NCBI GenBank assembly: GCA_036506495.1
Contig: DASXRQ010000130.1
Location: 19,088 to 83,087 of the forward strand
DNA: 64,000 bases
Source: DASXRC01 sp036506495
GTDB lineage: Bacteria; Actinomycetota; Actinomycetes; Mycobacteriales; Micromonosporaceae
Reading direction: 5' to 3'
The translations under genes were made by a program, and so were the position numbers. Below the pieces are notes generated by a model that had not been told where the DNA came from, did no database searches, and saw nothing but the letters and a program-made list of their open reading frames with translations. Shown here piece by piece: positions 33,913 to 42,605 of the stretch (its first letter is position 1; the number at the start of each line of letters is the position of its first letter).

Positions 33913-34489
33913 CCGCGCGAAGGCGCTGCTCGTCGACGACCGGCGCGACAACCTGCTGGCGCTGGAGGCGATCCTGCAGGGGCTGCCCGTCGACACGGTG
34001 GCCGTGGAGAGCGGCGAGGCCGCCCTGAAGCAGTTGCTCGTCGACGACTTCGCGGTGATCCTGCTCGATGCTCGGATGCCCGAGATGGACGGGTTCGAGA
34101 CCGCGAGCCACATAAAGCGGCGCGAGCGCACACGGCACGTACCGATCATCTTCCTCACCGCCGCCGACCGGGAGGCCCAGCTCGCCCTGCGGGGGTACGC
34201 CGTGGGTGCGGTCGACTACATGACCAAGCCGTTCGATCCGTGGGTGCTGCGGGCGAAGGTGTCGGTGTTCGTCGAGCTGTGGGCGAAGAACCGCCAGCTG
34301 CAGGCCCAGACCGAGGAGGTACGCGAGCGGCAGACGCGCTGGGTCGGCCTCACCGCCGCCGTCGAGGAGGCGACGACGCTGCTGCGCGCGAGCCTCGCCG
34401 CCGCAGTCGAGCGCGATGGTCCGGACGGCGGCGACACCCACGTGCGTCGGGCCTTGACCGTGCTCGAAAAGACGCGCTGGTCCGGTTGA
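33905..34489 (+). CDS. Stand-alone response regulator receiver protein
   Basis: A 194-residue protein whose ATG lies inside the end of the hybrid-kinase gene (eight-base overlap). The receiver domain (about 8-125) has LLVDDRRDN, phospho-acceptor VILLDARMPEMDGFE (Asp55) and DYMTKPFD. The remaining 70 residues form a charged helix (RAKVSVFVELWAKNRQLQ) without a DNA-binding or enzymatic domain. It probably relays phosphate or acts by protein contact downstream of the hybrid kinase, like Spo0F or Hpt-linked receivers. Confidence 0.9.
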   Translation: MDDRAKALLVDDRRDNLLALEAILQGLPVDTVAVESGEAALKQLLVDDFAVILLDARMPEMDGFETASHIKRRERTRHVPIIFLTAADREAQLALRGYAVGAVDYMTKPFDPWVLRAKVSVFVELWAKNRQLQAQTEEVRERQTRWVGLTAAVEEATTLLRASLAAAVERDGPDGGDTHVRRALTVLEKTRWSG

Positions 34490-34498
34490 GCCGGCGGG

Positions 34499-34825
34499 CT
34501 AGTTACTGTTACGGATCATGAGGGCCGACCGCAGCCCGGTGATGTCCAGCACCCGCAGCAGGAATTCGGCCACGTTCGTGAGGACGATCACGCTCTGCGC
34601 AGTGGTCGCCTTCCGGCTGAGCACCACGAGCGTGCCGAGGCCCTGCGAGTCGCAGAACGTGACGCCGGACAGGTCGAGCACGATCCGCGGCGGCGGGTCC
34701 GTGAGCACCTCGTTGATCATGTTGGACAGGCGCTGGACGGTGAGCATGTCGATCTCTCCGGCCAGGTTGAGCACCGCTTCCGACTCGGTGCGCTGCACCG
34801 AGATCGCCAGCTCGGGACGCTCCAC
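34499..34825 (-). CDS. STAS-domain anti-anti-sigma factor
   Basis: The protein has 108 residues from GTG 34825. TAGTCT a few bases upstream fits a leaderless message. The STAS core has ISVQRTESEAVLNLAGEIDM and the phosphorylation loop GVTFCDSQGLGTL (Ser60). Its convergent position ten bases from the receiver gene and its closeness to the RsbW/SpoIIE fusion suggest that it is the switch protein of this signalling module. The sigma or anti-sigma target is not encoded in the window. Confidence 0.9.
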   Translation of the reverse strand: MERPELAISVQRTESEAVLNLAGEIDMLTVQRLSNMINEVLTDPPPRIVLDLSGVTFCDSQGLGTLVVLSRKATTAQSVIVLTNVAEFLLRVLDITGLRSALMIRNSN

Positions 34826-34927
34826 GGGGGTCAGACTATCCTGACCCTGTCTCGTCCGTTGGACACGCGCGCGTGCGTCAGGGGCGGTTGTCGGGCCGAT
34901 CTGGGACGCTGACAGAATGGTCGGACC

Positions 34928-36256
34928 GTGACCGAAACGCACCGCGGCGGCGCCGGCCCTTTCCCGGCCGACGCGCCGGCGTCGCAGGCCCTCTTCGACC
35001 GCGCTCGAGCCATCGTGCCGGGCGGGGTCAACTCTCCGGTGCGCGCATTCGGCGCGGTCGGCGGGACGCCGCGATTCATGGTCCGCGGCGAGGGGCCGTG
35101 GCTGTTCGACGCCGATGGGCGGCGCTACGTCGATCTCGTCTGCTCGTGGGGGCCGCTGATCCTCGGTCACGCCCACCCCGAGATCGTCGCCGCCGTGCAG
35201 GCGGCCGCCGCGGCCGGCACCAGCTTCGGAACTCCCACGCCCGGCGAGGTGGACCTCGGCGAGGAGCTCGTGCGGCGTACGCCCGCGGATCAGGTGCGCC
35301 TCGTCAACTCCGGCACCGAGGCCACGATGTCGGCTATCCGGCTGGCCCGTGGCGCGACCCGCCGGTCGAAGATCGTGAAGTTCGCCGGCTGCTACCACGG
35401 CCACGTCGACGCTCTGCTCGCCGCGGCCGGTTCGGGTGTGGCCACACTCGGTCTTCCCGACTCGCCCGGCGTGACGGGCGCGGCGACAAGCGAGACGATC
35501 GTGCTGCCGTACAACGATGTCGCCGCCGTCGAGGCCGCGTTCGCGGCACAGGGCACCGAGGTGGCCGCGGTCATCACCGAGGCCGCCGCCGGCAACATGG
35601 GGGTGGTCGCCCCGCGCGACGGCTTCAACCAGCACCTCGCCCGGATCGCGCACGCGCACGGCGCGCTGCTGATCCTCGACGAGGTCATGACGGGCTTCCG
35701 CGTCTCGCCATCCGGGTGGGCCGGGCTGGACCCTGTCGACGCCGATCTGTGGACGTTCGGGAAGGTCATGGGCGGCGGCCTGCCGGCGGCGGCGTTCGGC
35801 GGACGCGCCGAGATCATGCAGAGGCTCGCGCCGGCCGGCCCGGTCTACCAGGCGGGCACGCTGTCCGGCAACCCACTCGCCTGCGCGGCCGGCGTCGCCA
35901 CGCTGCGGCTCTGCGACGACGCGGTCTACCGCAAGCTGGACGAGGCAGCCGCCGTCGTTGGCAAGCTCGCATCCGAGGCGCTCGCCGCCGCCGGGGTCCC
36001 GCACGGCCTGTCGTACGCCGGTAGCATGTTCTCGATCTTCTTCACGGACCTCGACGTAGTGGACTTCGCCGGCGCGCGCACGCAGGACACCGCGGCGTTC
36101 CGGGCGTTCTTCCACGCCATGCTGTCCCGCGGTGTCTACCTTCCGCCGAGCGCCTACGAGGCGTGGTTCGTGTCGGCGGCGTTGGACGACGCGGCGATGG
36201 AGCAGATCGCAGCCGCGCTGCCTGCTGCGGCGCGGGCGGCCGGAGCGCGGGCATGA
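34928..36256 (+). CDS. hemL: Glutamate-1-semialdehyde 2,1-aminomutase
   Basis: A 442-residue enzyme of tetrapyrrole synthesis by the C5 route. It converts glutamate-1-semialdehyde to 5-aminolevulinate. It belongs to fold-type I aminotransferases; the PLP lysine is in TFGKVMGGG (Lys279), and NSGTEATMSAIRLAR and ILDEVMTGFRV are conserved. GTG 34928 is the start. The stop overlaps the histidine phosphatase gene (ATGA), so hemL heads an operon that continues into cytochrome c maturation. This links heme supply to heme use. Confidence 0.97.
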   Translation: MTETHRGGAGPFPADAPASQALFDRARAIVPGGVNSPVRAFGAVGGTPRFMVRGEGPWLFDADGRRYVDLVCSWGPLILGHAHPEIVAAVQAAAAAGTSFGTPTPGEVDLGEELVRRTPADQVRLVNSGTEATMSAIRLARGATRRSKIVKFAGCYHGHVDALLAAAGSGVATLGLPDSPGVTGAATSETIVLPYNDVAAVEAAFAAQGTEVAAVITEAAAGNMGVVAPRDGFNQHLARIAHAHGALLILDEVMTGFRVSPSGWAGLDPVDADLWTFGKVMGGGLPAAAFGGRAEIMQRLAPAGPVYQAGTLSGNPLACAAGVATLRLCDDAVYRKLDEAAAVVGKLASEALAAAGVPHGLSYAGSMFSIFFTDLDVVDFAGARTQDTAAFRAFFHAMLSRGVYLPPSAYEAWFVSAALDDAAMEQIAAALPAAARAAGARA

Positions 36257-36900
36257 GTGCGACGGTCGTCCACATGCTCCGGCACGGCGAGGTCTACAAC
36301 CCGGGCAAGATCCTGTACGGGCGGTTGTCTGGCTACCGGCTGTCCGAGCTGGGCCAGCAGATGGCGAAGGCCGCGGCGCAGGCGCTCGTGGACCGGGACG
36401 TCACGCACGTGGTGGCGAGCCCGCTGGAGCGCGCGCGGGAAACGGCCGAGCCGATCGCGGCACAGTTCGAGCTCACCACGGCGGTGGACGAGCGTCTGAT
36501 CGAGAGCGCGAACTGGTTCGAGGGCAAGCGGGTGTCCGTCGGCGACGGCGCGCTGCGCGACCCGCGCAACTGGTGGGTGCTGCGCGACCCGATCACTCCG
36601 TCCTGGGGCGAGCCGTACCGGATGATCGCGGAGCGGATGTTCGCCGCCCTGCAAGCCGCCCGGGTGGCCGCCGAGGGGCACGAGGCGGTGTGTGTGTCGC
36701 ACCAGCTGCCGATCTGGATCCTGCGTCGGTACGTCGAGCACAAGCGTCTCTGGCACGACCCTCGCCGGCGCCAATGCGCGCTCGCAAGCCTCACGTCGTT
36801 CCACTTCGACGGCGCCAACGTCGTCGGGATCGGTTACTCGGAGCCCGCCGCACACCTCATCGCCTTGTCGCCCGGCGCCGGCACCGCAAGGGGGGCCTAG
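36253..36900 (+). CDS. Histidine phosphatase family protein
   Basis: A 215-residue protein with the histidine phosphatase signature LRHGEVYNPG (RHG near residue 11) and the second catalytic His in VCVSHQLPIWILRRY. VVASPLERARETAEPIA is also conserved. Members are broad phosphomonoesterases or phosphoglycerate mutase-like. In actinobacteria this gene commonly sits between hemL and the ccs genes, but the natural substrate is unknown. It overlaps hemL by four bases and ends right before the thioredoxin-like gene. Confidence 0.9.
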   Translation: MSATVVHMLRHGEVYNPGKILYGRLSGYRLSELGQQMAKAAAQALVDRDVTHVVASPLERARETAEPIAAQFELTTAVDERLIESANWFEGKRVSVGDGALRDPRNWWVLRDPITPSWGEPYRMIAERMFAALQAARVAAEGHEAVCVSHQLPIWILRRYVEHKRLWHDPRRRQCALASLTSFHFDGANVVGIGYSEPAAHLIALSPGAGTARGA

Positions 36901-37443
36901 GTGCGGCGCGGCTGGATGGTCATACCGTTGCTCGCGCTGTTCGCGCTCGTCGGCCTCGCCGGCTGCGCGGGCACGACGGCGGATGGGACGGTCAAGGAGT
37001 ACGCCCCGGCGGACCGGGTCGCGGCGCCGGAGATCACCGGACAGCTGCTGGATGGGTCGGCGTACGACCTCACCGCCGCCAACGGGCAGGTCGTGGTCAT
37101 CAACTTCTGGGGTTCGTGGTGCCCGCCGTGCCGCGCGGAGGCCGCCAGCCTTGAGCAGACGTACCTGGCCACCAAGGCCAGCGGCGTGTCGTTCCTAGGC
37201 ATCAACATTCGCGACGACCGCGACAAGGCGAAGGCGTTCGCTACCGGCCGGATGACGTACTCGAGCCTGTTCGATCCGGCGGGCCGGCTGGCGCAGCGGT
37301 TCGAGGTGCCGCCGAACACGATCCCGGCGACGCTGATCCTCGACCGGTCGGGGCGGATCGCCGTGGTGATCCGCAAGCCCATGCGCCAGCCGGAGCTCGA
37401 GCCGATCGTCACCCGACTCGCCGCCGAGACGGGGCGAGGCTGA
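36901..37443 (+). CDS. resA: ResA/TlpA-like thiol-disulfide oxidoreductase lipoprotein
   Basis: The protein has 180 residues from GTG 36901. A lipoprotein signal ends in LAGC (Cys22). The thioredoxin fold has the active site WCPPC (Cys74, Cys77) and the cis-Pro region NTIPATLILD. ResA reduces the CXXCH cysteines of apocytochrome c outside the membrane so that heme can be attached. It starts one base after the phosphatase stop and overlaps the ccdA start by one base, so it belongs to the system II maturation operon. Confidence 0.94.
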   Translation: MRRGWMVIPLLALFALVGLAGCAGTTADGTVKEYAPADRVAAPEITGQLLDGSAYDLTAANGQVVVINFWGSWCPPCRAEAASLEQTYLATKASGVSFLGINIRDDRDKAKAFATGRMTYSSLFDPAGRLAQRFEVPPNTIPATLILDRSGRIAVVIRKPMRQPELEPIVTRLAAETGRG

Positions 37444-38207
37444 TGGGCGACACCTTCGCCGAGATCGCGCGCAGCGGGCCCCTGTTGCTGGCGGTCGGCG
37501 TCGCGGCGGTGGCGGGCCTCGTGAGCTTCCTGTCGCCGTGTGTGCTGCCACTCGTGCCGGGTTACCTGTCCTACGTGACGGGGCTGGCCGGTGCGGACCT
37601 CGCCGCGGGCGCCACCGGTACGGCTGGCCGCAAGGGGCGTGTGCTCGCCGGTACCGCGCTGTTCGTCTCCGGGTTCACCGTGGTGTTCACGCTGACGGCG
37701 ATCCTGTTCGCCAGCGTGGGCGGCGTGCTGTTCCGGCACGCCAGGGCGTTCGAGGTCGGCGTGGGCGTCCTGATCGTGCTGCTCGGGCTGGCATTCCTCG
37801 GCCTGGTTCCGGGCCTGCAACGCGAGGTACGCATCCACCGGCTGCCGGCCGCCGGTCTGATCGGCGCCCCGGTGTTCGGGGCCGTCTTCGCCCTGTCCTG
37901 GGTGCCGTGCGTCGGGCCGACCCTGGCCGCGGTCCTTGGCCTCGCCGCCGTCACCGGCGAGACCGACCGCGCGGTTGTGCTCGCCGTGGCGTACTGCCTC
38001 GGGTTGGGTGTGCCGTTCGTGGCGTTCGGCCTGGGCTTCCGGCACCTGCTCGGCCTGTTCGGCGTGATCCGGCGCAACTCTCGGTGGGTCACCGCGATCG
38101 GCGGAGCACTACTGATCGTCGTGGGTCTCGCGCTGGTGACCGGCGGCTGGACCGAGTTCACCAACTGGCTGCGCGGCACGGTCGGAGTCGGCGAGGTGAG
38201 CGTCTGA
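37443..38207 (+). CDS. ccdA: Cytochrome c biogenesis protein CcdA
   Basis: A 254-residue protein with six predicted membrane helices. The two membrane cysteines are in FLSPCVLPLVPGYLSYV and SWVPCVGPTLAAVLGLA. CcdA carries electrons from cytoplasmic thioredoxin to ResA. Start and stop overlap the neighbours (one base each), showing tight translational coupling within the ResA-CcdA-ResB-CcsB order. Confidence 0.95.
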   Translation: MGDTFAEIARSGPLLLAVGVAAVAGLVSFLSPCVLPLVPGYLSYVTGLAGADLAAGATGTAGRKGRVLAGTALFVSGFTVVFTLTAILFASVGGVLFRHARAFEVGVGVLIVLLGLAFLGLVPGLQREVRIHRLPAAGLIGAPVFGAVFALSWVPCVGPTLAAVLGLAAVTGETDRAVVLAVAYCLGLGVPFVAFGLGFRHLLGLFGVIRRNSRWVTAIGGALLIVVGLALVTGGWTEFTNWLRGTVGVGEVSV

Positions 38208-39787
38208 TGGCGGCCGTCGACGAACGGACGGCGCCGACCGAGGCGCCTCCGCCATCGGCGGGACGAATACACCCGCTGCTCGCCCTGCTGCGCAACTCAT
38301 GGCGCCAGCTGACCAGCATGCGGACCGCCCTGATCCTGCTTCTGCTCCTCGCCCTGGCGGCGATCCCGGGGTCGGTGTTGCCGCAGCGGCCGGTCAACGC
38401 CGACGAGGTCACGCGGTACGCCGCGCAGCACCCCCGGCTCGCCCCGCTGCTCGACCGGCTCGGCGCATTCGACGTGTTCGCCTCGCCGTGGTTCGCCGCC
38501 ATCTACCTGCTGCTGTTCGTCTCCCTGGTCGGGTGCATCGTGCCGCGGCTGCGCGACCACGTCCGCGCGCTGCGGGCGGCGCCACCCGCGGCTCCGCGCA
38601 GGCTGGACCGGCTGCCACAGCACGCCGCGCTGAGCGACCACGACGGCGACGTGTCGGCGATCGCCGCCGCGCTGCGCCGGCGCCGGTGGCGGGTCGCGGT
38701 CCGCGGCGACGCCGTTAGTGCGGAAAAGGGTTACCTCAAGGAGACCGGCAACCTGCTTTTCCACTTCGCGCTGGTCGGGGTGCTCGTCGGCGTCGCGCTC
38801 GGTTCGTGGTACGGCTGGCACGCCAACCGGCTGCTCGTCGCCGGCGCCGACACGGCGTTCTGCAACGGGCTGCAGCAGTACGACCAGTACGGGCTTGGGT
38901 ATCGCGTCGACGGCTCGGACCTGCCGCGGTTCTGCCTCGAGCTGACCGACTTCGCGGCCGAGTACCAGCCGAGCGGGCAGGCGAAATCGTTCCGCGCGAT
39001 AGCCGCGCTCGACGCCGACGGCTCGCCGGCCCGGTCGGTGAGCTTCTCCGTCAACCACCCGCTGCGGCTGGGCGGCGCGAACGTCTACCTCATCGCACAC
39101 GGGTACGCGCCGGTGGTCCGGTACACGGACCGGTACGGCCAGCGCCAGGAGACCGTCGCGCCCTTCCTGACCCAGGACGACATGCTGACCGGCGAGGGCG
39201 TCGCCGCGTTCCCGGACGCCAACGTCGACCCGAAGACCGGGCAGCGCGCGCCACGGCAGCAGGTCGTGTTCGAGGGGCTCTACCTGCCGACCGCGCCGGA
39301 CCGCGGGCCGTTCGTGCGCTCGACCTTCCCGGCGGAGCGGTCGCCGGCGCTCAACATCGTGGCTTACCGCGGGGATCTGGGCCTCGACGCGGGCATTCCC
39401 GGCTCGGTGTACCGGGTGGACCAGCACCAGGTGGAGACCGGCCGGCTGAAGCAGGTGGGCTCGAAGCTGTTGCGGGTGGGGCAGTCGTGGACGCTCGACG
39501 ACGGCACGACGGTCGAGTTCGTCGGAACCCGGCCGTGGGTGGCGCTCTCCGTGCGCCACGACCCCGGTGAGTCGATCGTGCTGGGGAGCGTCGTGATGCT
39601 GCTGGCCGGCCTGATGCTGTCGCTGACCGGAAAGCGGCGGCGGGTGTGGTTCCGGGTCGGACCGTCTCCGACAAGCGGCAGAAGTACGCTCGTCGAGGCG
39701 GGCGGCCTGCCACGCACCGACTACCCGGCCTTCGCCGAGGAGTTCGCACAGCTCATACGTGACGTCGAGACGAGTGGGAAGGGCTAG
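38207..39787 (+). CDS. resB: Cytochrome c biogenesis protein ResB
   Basis: A 526-residue member of the ResB/Ccs1 family from ATG 38207 (TGATG overlap with ccdA). Three membrane helices lie in the first half (LILLLLLALAAIPGSVLPQ, FAAIYLLLFVSLVGCIVPRL, LLFHFALVGVLVGVALGSWYGW) and a fourth near the C-terminus (VVMLLAGLMLSLTG). The large part between the third and fourth helices is extracytoplasmic and has FSVNHPLRLGGANVYLI. With CcsB it forms the heme-delivery and ligation machine for c-type cytochromes. Confidence 0.95.
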   Translation: MAAVDERTAPTEAPPPSAGRIHPLLALLRNSWRQLTSMRTALILLLLLALAAIPGSVLPQRPVNADEVTRYAAQHPRLAPLLDRLGAFDVFASPWFAAIYLLLFVSLVGCIVPRLRDHVRALRAAPPAAPRRLDRLPQHAALSDHDGDVSAIAAALRRRRWRVAVRGDAVSAEKGYLKETGNLLFHFALVGVLVGVALGSWYGWHANRLLVAGADTAFCNGLQQYDQYGLGYRVDGSDLPRFCLELTDFAAEYQPSGQAKSFRAIAALDADGSPARSVSFSVNHPLRLGGANVYLIAHGYAPVVRYTDRYGQRQETVAPFLTQDDMLTGEGVAAFPDANVDPKTGQRAPRQQVVFEGLYLPTAPDRGPFVRSTFPAERSPALNIVAYRGDLGLDAGIPGSVYRVDQHQVETGRLKQVGSKLLRVGQSWTLDDGTTVEFVGTRPWVALSVRHDPGESIVLGSVVMLLAGLMLSLTGKRRRVWFRVGPSPTSGRSTLVEAGGLPRTDYPAFAEEFAQLIRDVETSGKG

Positions 39788-39790
39788 CCG

Positions 39791-40747
39791 ATGGCCGCAC
39801 TCTCCGACCAGCTGCTGGTCGTTGCGATCATGGCGTACCTGATCGCGATGGTGTGCCACGCCGCGGAGTACGCCTTCGGCAGCCGAGGCGCGGTCGGCAG
39901 GGCGGCGACGCGCGAACTCGTGACCGCCGGCGGCGGGGGTGCGTCGGTGACGACGGAGGCCGAGGTCGTCGTGGCGGAAACCCCGCGGCGGGCCGCGCTC
40001 GCCGGCCGGGCCGCTGTCGGCGCGCTGGTCGTGGCCGCCCTGGCGCATCTTGGCTGCGTGCTCTCCCGCGGCGTCGCGGACGGCCGGGTGCCGTGGGGCA
40101 ACATGTACGAGTTCGTGCTGGCGGTGACGTTCGTCGGCAGCGCGGCGTGGCTCGTGGTGCTTGCCCGCCGGCCGGCGGTCCGCCACCTCGGGCTGTTCAT
40201 CGCGCTCACCGAGGTGCTCCTGCTCGGCCTGGCCGGCATGGTGCTCTACACTCCGATCACCCCGCTGCAGCCGGCCCTCAACTCGTACTGGCTGGCCATC
40301 CACGTGACCGCCGCGGTCGTCGCGTCGGGCATCTTCCTGGTCGGCTTCGTCTCGGCGGCGATGTACCTGATCCGGCTGGGCTACGACGAGGGTCGGCCCG
40401 GTTTCCCGTTCACGCTCGGCGCCCGGGTGCCGGCCGCCGACGCGCTCGAGCGGCTGACGTTCCGGCTGAACGCGTTCGCGTTCCCGATCTGGACGTTCGC
40501 CGTCATCGCCGGCGCGATCTGGGCTGAGTCGGCGTGGGGTCGCTACTGGGGTTGGGACCCGAAGGAGACCTGGGCGTTCATCTCCTGGGTCGTGTACGCC
40601 GGCTACCTGCACGCCCGGGCGACCGCCAGCGTGAAGCGCTCGACGGCGGCGTGGATCGTCGTGGTCGCTTGGGCCACCATGCTCATGAACCTGTTCGGCG
40701 TGAACCTGTTCTTCTCCGGCCTGCACTCGTACGCCGGCGTCAAGTAA
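39791..40747 (+). CDS. ccsB: Cytochrome c synthase subunit CcsB
   Basis: A 318-residue multi-pass membrane protein. The tryptophan-rich WWD-type heme-binding motif is WAESAWGRYWGWDPKETWAF, preceded by PWGNMYEF. Histidines that could ligate heme occur in AIHVTAAVV and near the C-terminal SGLHSYAG. CcsB exports heme and, with ResB, ligates it to apocytochrome c. It starts three bases after resB and ends the maturation operon. Confidence 0.95.
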   Translation: MAALSDQLLVVAIMAYLIAMVCHAAEYAFGSRGAVGRAATRELVTAGGGGASVTTEAEVVVAETPRRAALAGRAAVGALVVAALAHLGCVLSRGVADGRVPWGNMYEFVLAVTFVGSAAWLVVLARRPAVRHLGLFIALTEVLLLGLAGMVLYTPITPLQPALNSYWLAIHVTAAVVASGIFLVGFVSAAMYLIRLGYDEGRPGFPFTLGARVPAADALERLTFRLNAFAFPIWTFAVIAGAIWAESAWGRYWGWDPKETWAFISWVVYAGYLHARATASVKRSTAAWIVVVAWATMLMNLFGVNLFFSGLHSYAGVK

Positions 40748-41141
40748 GCGAGGCGCCGCCCGCTGCGGCCGGCCACGCCCACGGGTCATGGTGTTGTTAC
40801 GGCACCTACGTGACCTGATTCGAATACGGATCGCCGTCAAGCATCGTGCGAGACGAAGCAGGTATGTGTCGTTTGACCTGGGTGAGCCAAGGGACTCCAC
40901 GGGGATGGACGGCACATGCACACCGACGGGCCGAAGGTCTGCGACGCCCTGGACTGGCAGCGTTGAGACCGGCGCCAGTCTGGCGTCCCGCCAGGCGAGG
41001 CCCGCAACCGTCACGTGATCAACCAGCCGACCCGCGGCAACGGTGCCGCCGATCCATTTGTGGGTCAGGTCTCGTAGGTGCTCACCACATTGGTCGGGGC
41101 GCCCCCGCACCCCGCGGCGGTCGTACGCCAGACTGGTCGGC
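40748..41141. other. Intergenic region between ccs and menaquinone operons
   Basis: This 394-base gap has no convincing reading frame on either strand. A small CTGGCG-TCC-CGCCAG hairpin lies near 40980, and the promoter of the UbiD-family gene is probably at its right end, where CAGACT lies about six bases before the ATG. I see nothing else in it. Confidence 0.5.
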
Positions 41142-42605
41142 ATGGCGGCACGAGGCTTCCCGTACACCGATCTGAAGGAATTCCTCGCCGCGCTCGAGGC
41201 AGCGGGCGAGCTGCACCGCGTCGCCGTGCCGGTGGATCCCACGCTGGAGATCAGCGAGATCGTCACCCGGACCGTGCGAGCGAAGGGACCGGCACTGCTG
41301 TTCGAGCGGCCGACCCGCGGCGAGATGCCGCTGGCCATCAACGTCTTCGGCACCGACCGCAGGATGGCGATGGCGCTCGGTGTGCCGGACGTGAACGAGA
41401 TCGGTGCCCGGATCGGCGACCTAATCAGACCGGAGCTGCCCGTGGGCTGGGCCGGCATCCGGGACGGCCTGGGCAAGCTGATGCAGCTGAAGTCCGTGCC
41501 GCCCAAGCGGGTTCGGACCGCGCCGTGCCAGCAGGTCGTGTACAAGGGCGCCGACGTTGACCTCAACCGGCTGCCCGCCCTGCAGACCTGGCCCGACGAC
41601 GGTGGCGTGTTCCACAACTACGGGCTGACTCACACGAAGCACCCGGAGACCGGCAAGCGCAACCTCGGGCTGTATCGGCTGCAGCAGCACTCGCCCAACG
41701 CGCTCGGCATGCACTGGCAGATCCACAAGGACTCGACCGCGCACCACGCCGTGGCCGAGCGGCGCGGGGAGCGGCTGCCGGTCGCCGTCGCGTTCGGCTG
41801 CGACCCGGTCGTGTCCTACGCCGCGAGCGCGCCGCTGCCGTCGGACATCGACGAGTATCTGTTTGCTGGGTTCCTGCGCGGCGAGCGAGTCGAAATGGTC
41901 GACTGCTTGACCGTGCCGCTGCAGGTGCCCGCGCACGCGCAGGTCGTGCTCGAGGGGTACGTCGAGCCGGGGGAGCGGCACCCGGAGGGGCCGTTCGGCG
42001 ACCACACCGGTTTCTACACGCCGGTCGAGCCGTTCCCCGTGCTGCACGTCGAGTGCATGACGAGCCAGCGCGACCCGGTCTACCACTCGATCGTGACGTC
42101 CAAGCCGCCGCAGGAGGACGGGCCGATCGGGCGCGCCACCGAACGCATCTTCCTGCCGCTGATCAAGATGCTGATCCCCGACATCGTGGACATGTCGCTG
42201 CCGGAGCCCGGCGTGTTCCACAACTGCCTGATCGTGTCGATCGCCAAGCGCTACCCGAAGCAGGCCCAGAAGGTGATGTCGTCGATCTGGGGGGCGCACC
42301 TGCTCTCGTTGACGAAGCTGATCGTCGTGGTGGATGACGACTGCGACGTGCACGACTATCCCGAGGTCGCATTCCGGGCGTTCGGCAACGTGGACTACGC
42401 GCACGACCTGCTGCTGACCGAGGGACCGGTCGACCATCTCGACCACGCGTCGTACCAGCAGTTCTGGGGCGGCAAGGCCGGCATCGACGCGACGCGCAAG
42501 CTGCCGACCGAGGGGTATCACCGGGGCTGGCCGGCCGCCGCCGTCATGTCGCCGGAGGTACGGGCTCTGGTGGACAAGCGCTGGAAGGAGTACGGGCTCG
42601 CATGA
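41142..42605 (+). CDS. UbiD-family decarboxylase, menaquinone (futalosine route)
   Basis: A 487-residue UbiD-type enzyme using prenylated FMN. Family features: GVFHNYGLTHTKHPETGKRN, the catalytic-region EGPFGDHTGFYTP with its conserved Glu/Asp, and GRATERIFLPLIKMLIPDIVDM. In actinomycetes that make menaquinone by the futalosine path, such a gene (MqnL role) lies beside UbiA- and UbiX-like genes and removes the carboxyl of the naphthoate ring after prenylation. This order is seen here. ATG 41142 has no RBS and is probably leaderless. Confidence 0.92.
   Translation: MAARGFPYTDLKEFLAALEAAGELHRVAVPVDPTLEISEIVTRTVRAKGPALLFERPTRGEMPLAINVFGTDRRMAMALGVPDVNEIGARIGDLIRPELPVGWAGIRDGLGKLMQLKSVPPKRVRTAPCQQVVYKGADVDLNRLPALQTWPDDGGVFHNYGLTHTKHPETGKRNLGLYRLQQHSPNALGMHWQIHKDSTAHHAVAERRGERLPVAVAFGCDPVVSYAASAPLPSDIDEYLFAGFLRGERVEMVDCLTVPLQVPAHAQVVLEGYVEPGERHPEGPFGDHTGFYTPVEPFPVLHVECMTSQRDPVYHSIVTSKPPQEDGPIGRATERIFLPLIKMLIPDIVDMSLPEPGVFHNCLIVSIAKRYPKQAQKVMSSIWGAHLLSLTKLIVVVDDDCDVHDYPEVAFRAFGNVDYAHDLLLTEGPVDHLDHASYQQFWGGKAGIDATRKLPTEGYHRGWPAAAVMSPEVRALVDKRWKEYGLA

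Noticed and set aside
30130..34158. 1342-codon minus-strand reading frame
   Set aside because: It is the mirror of the HAMP-array hybrid kinase; the high GC and repeated codons keep the opposite frame open. The product is His/Arg/Leu-rich with no domain.
40748..41141. Possible small gene or RNA in the gap after ccsB
   Set aside because: No frame shows coding-like third positions, and only a weak six-bp hairpin was found.
38297..41617. 1106-codon minus-strand reading frame
   Set aside because: It lies opposite resB and ccsB and crosses the following gap; the translation is Arg/His/Glu-rich low-complexity sequence typical of a shadow frame.
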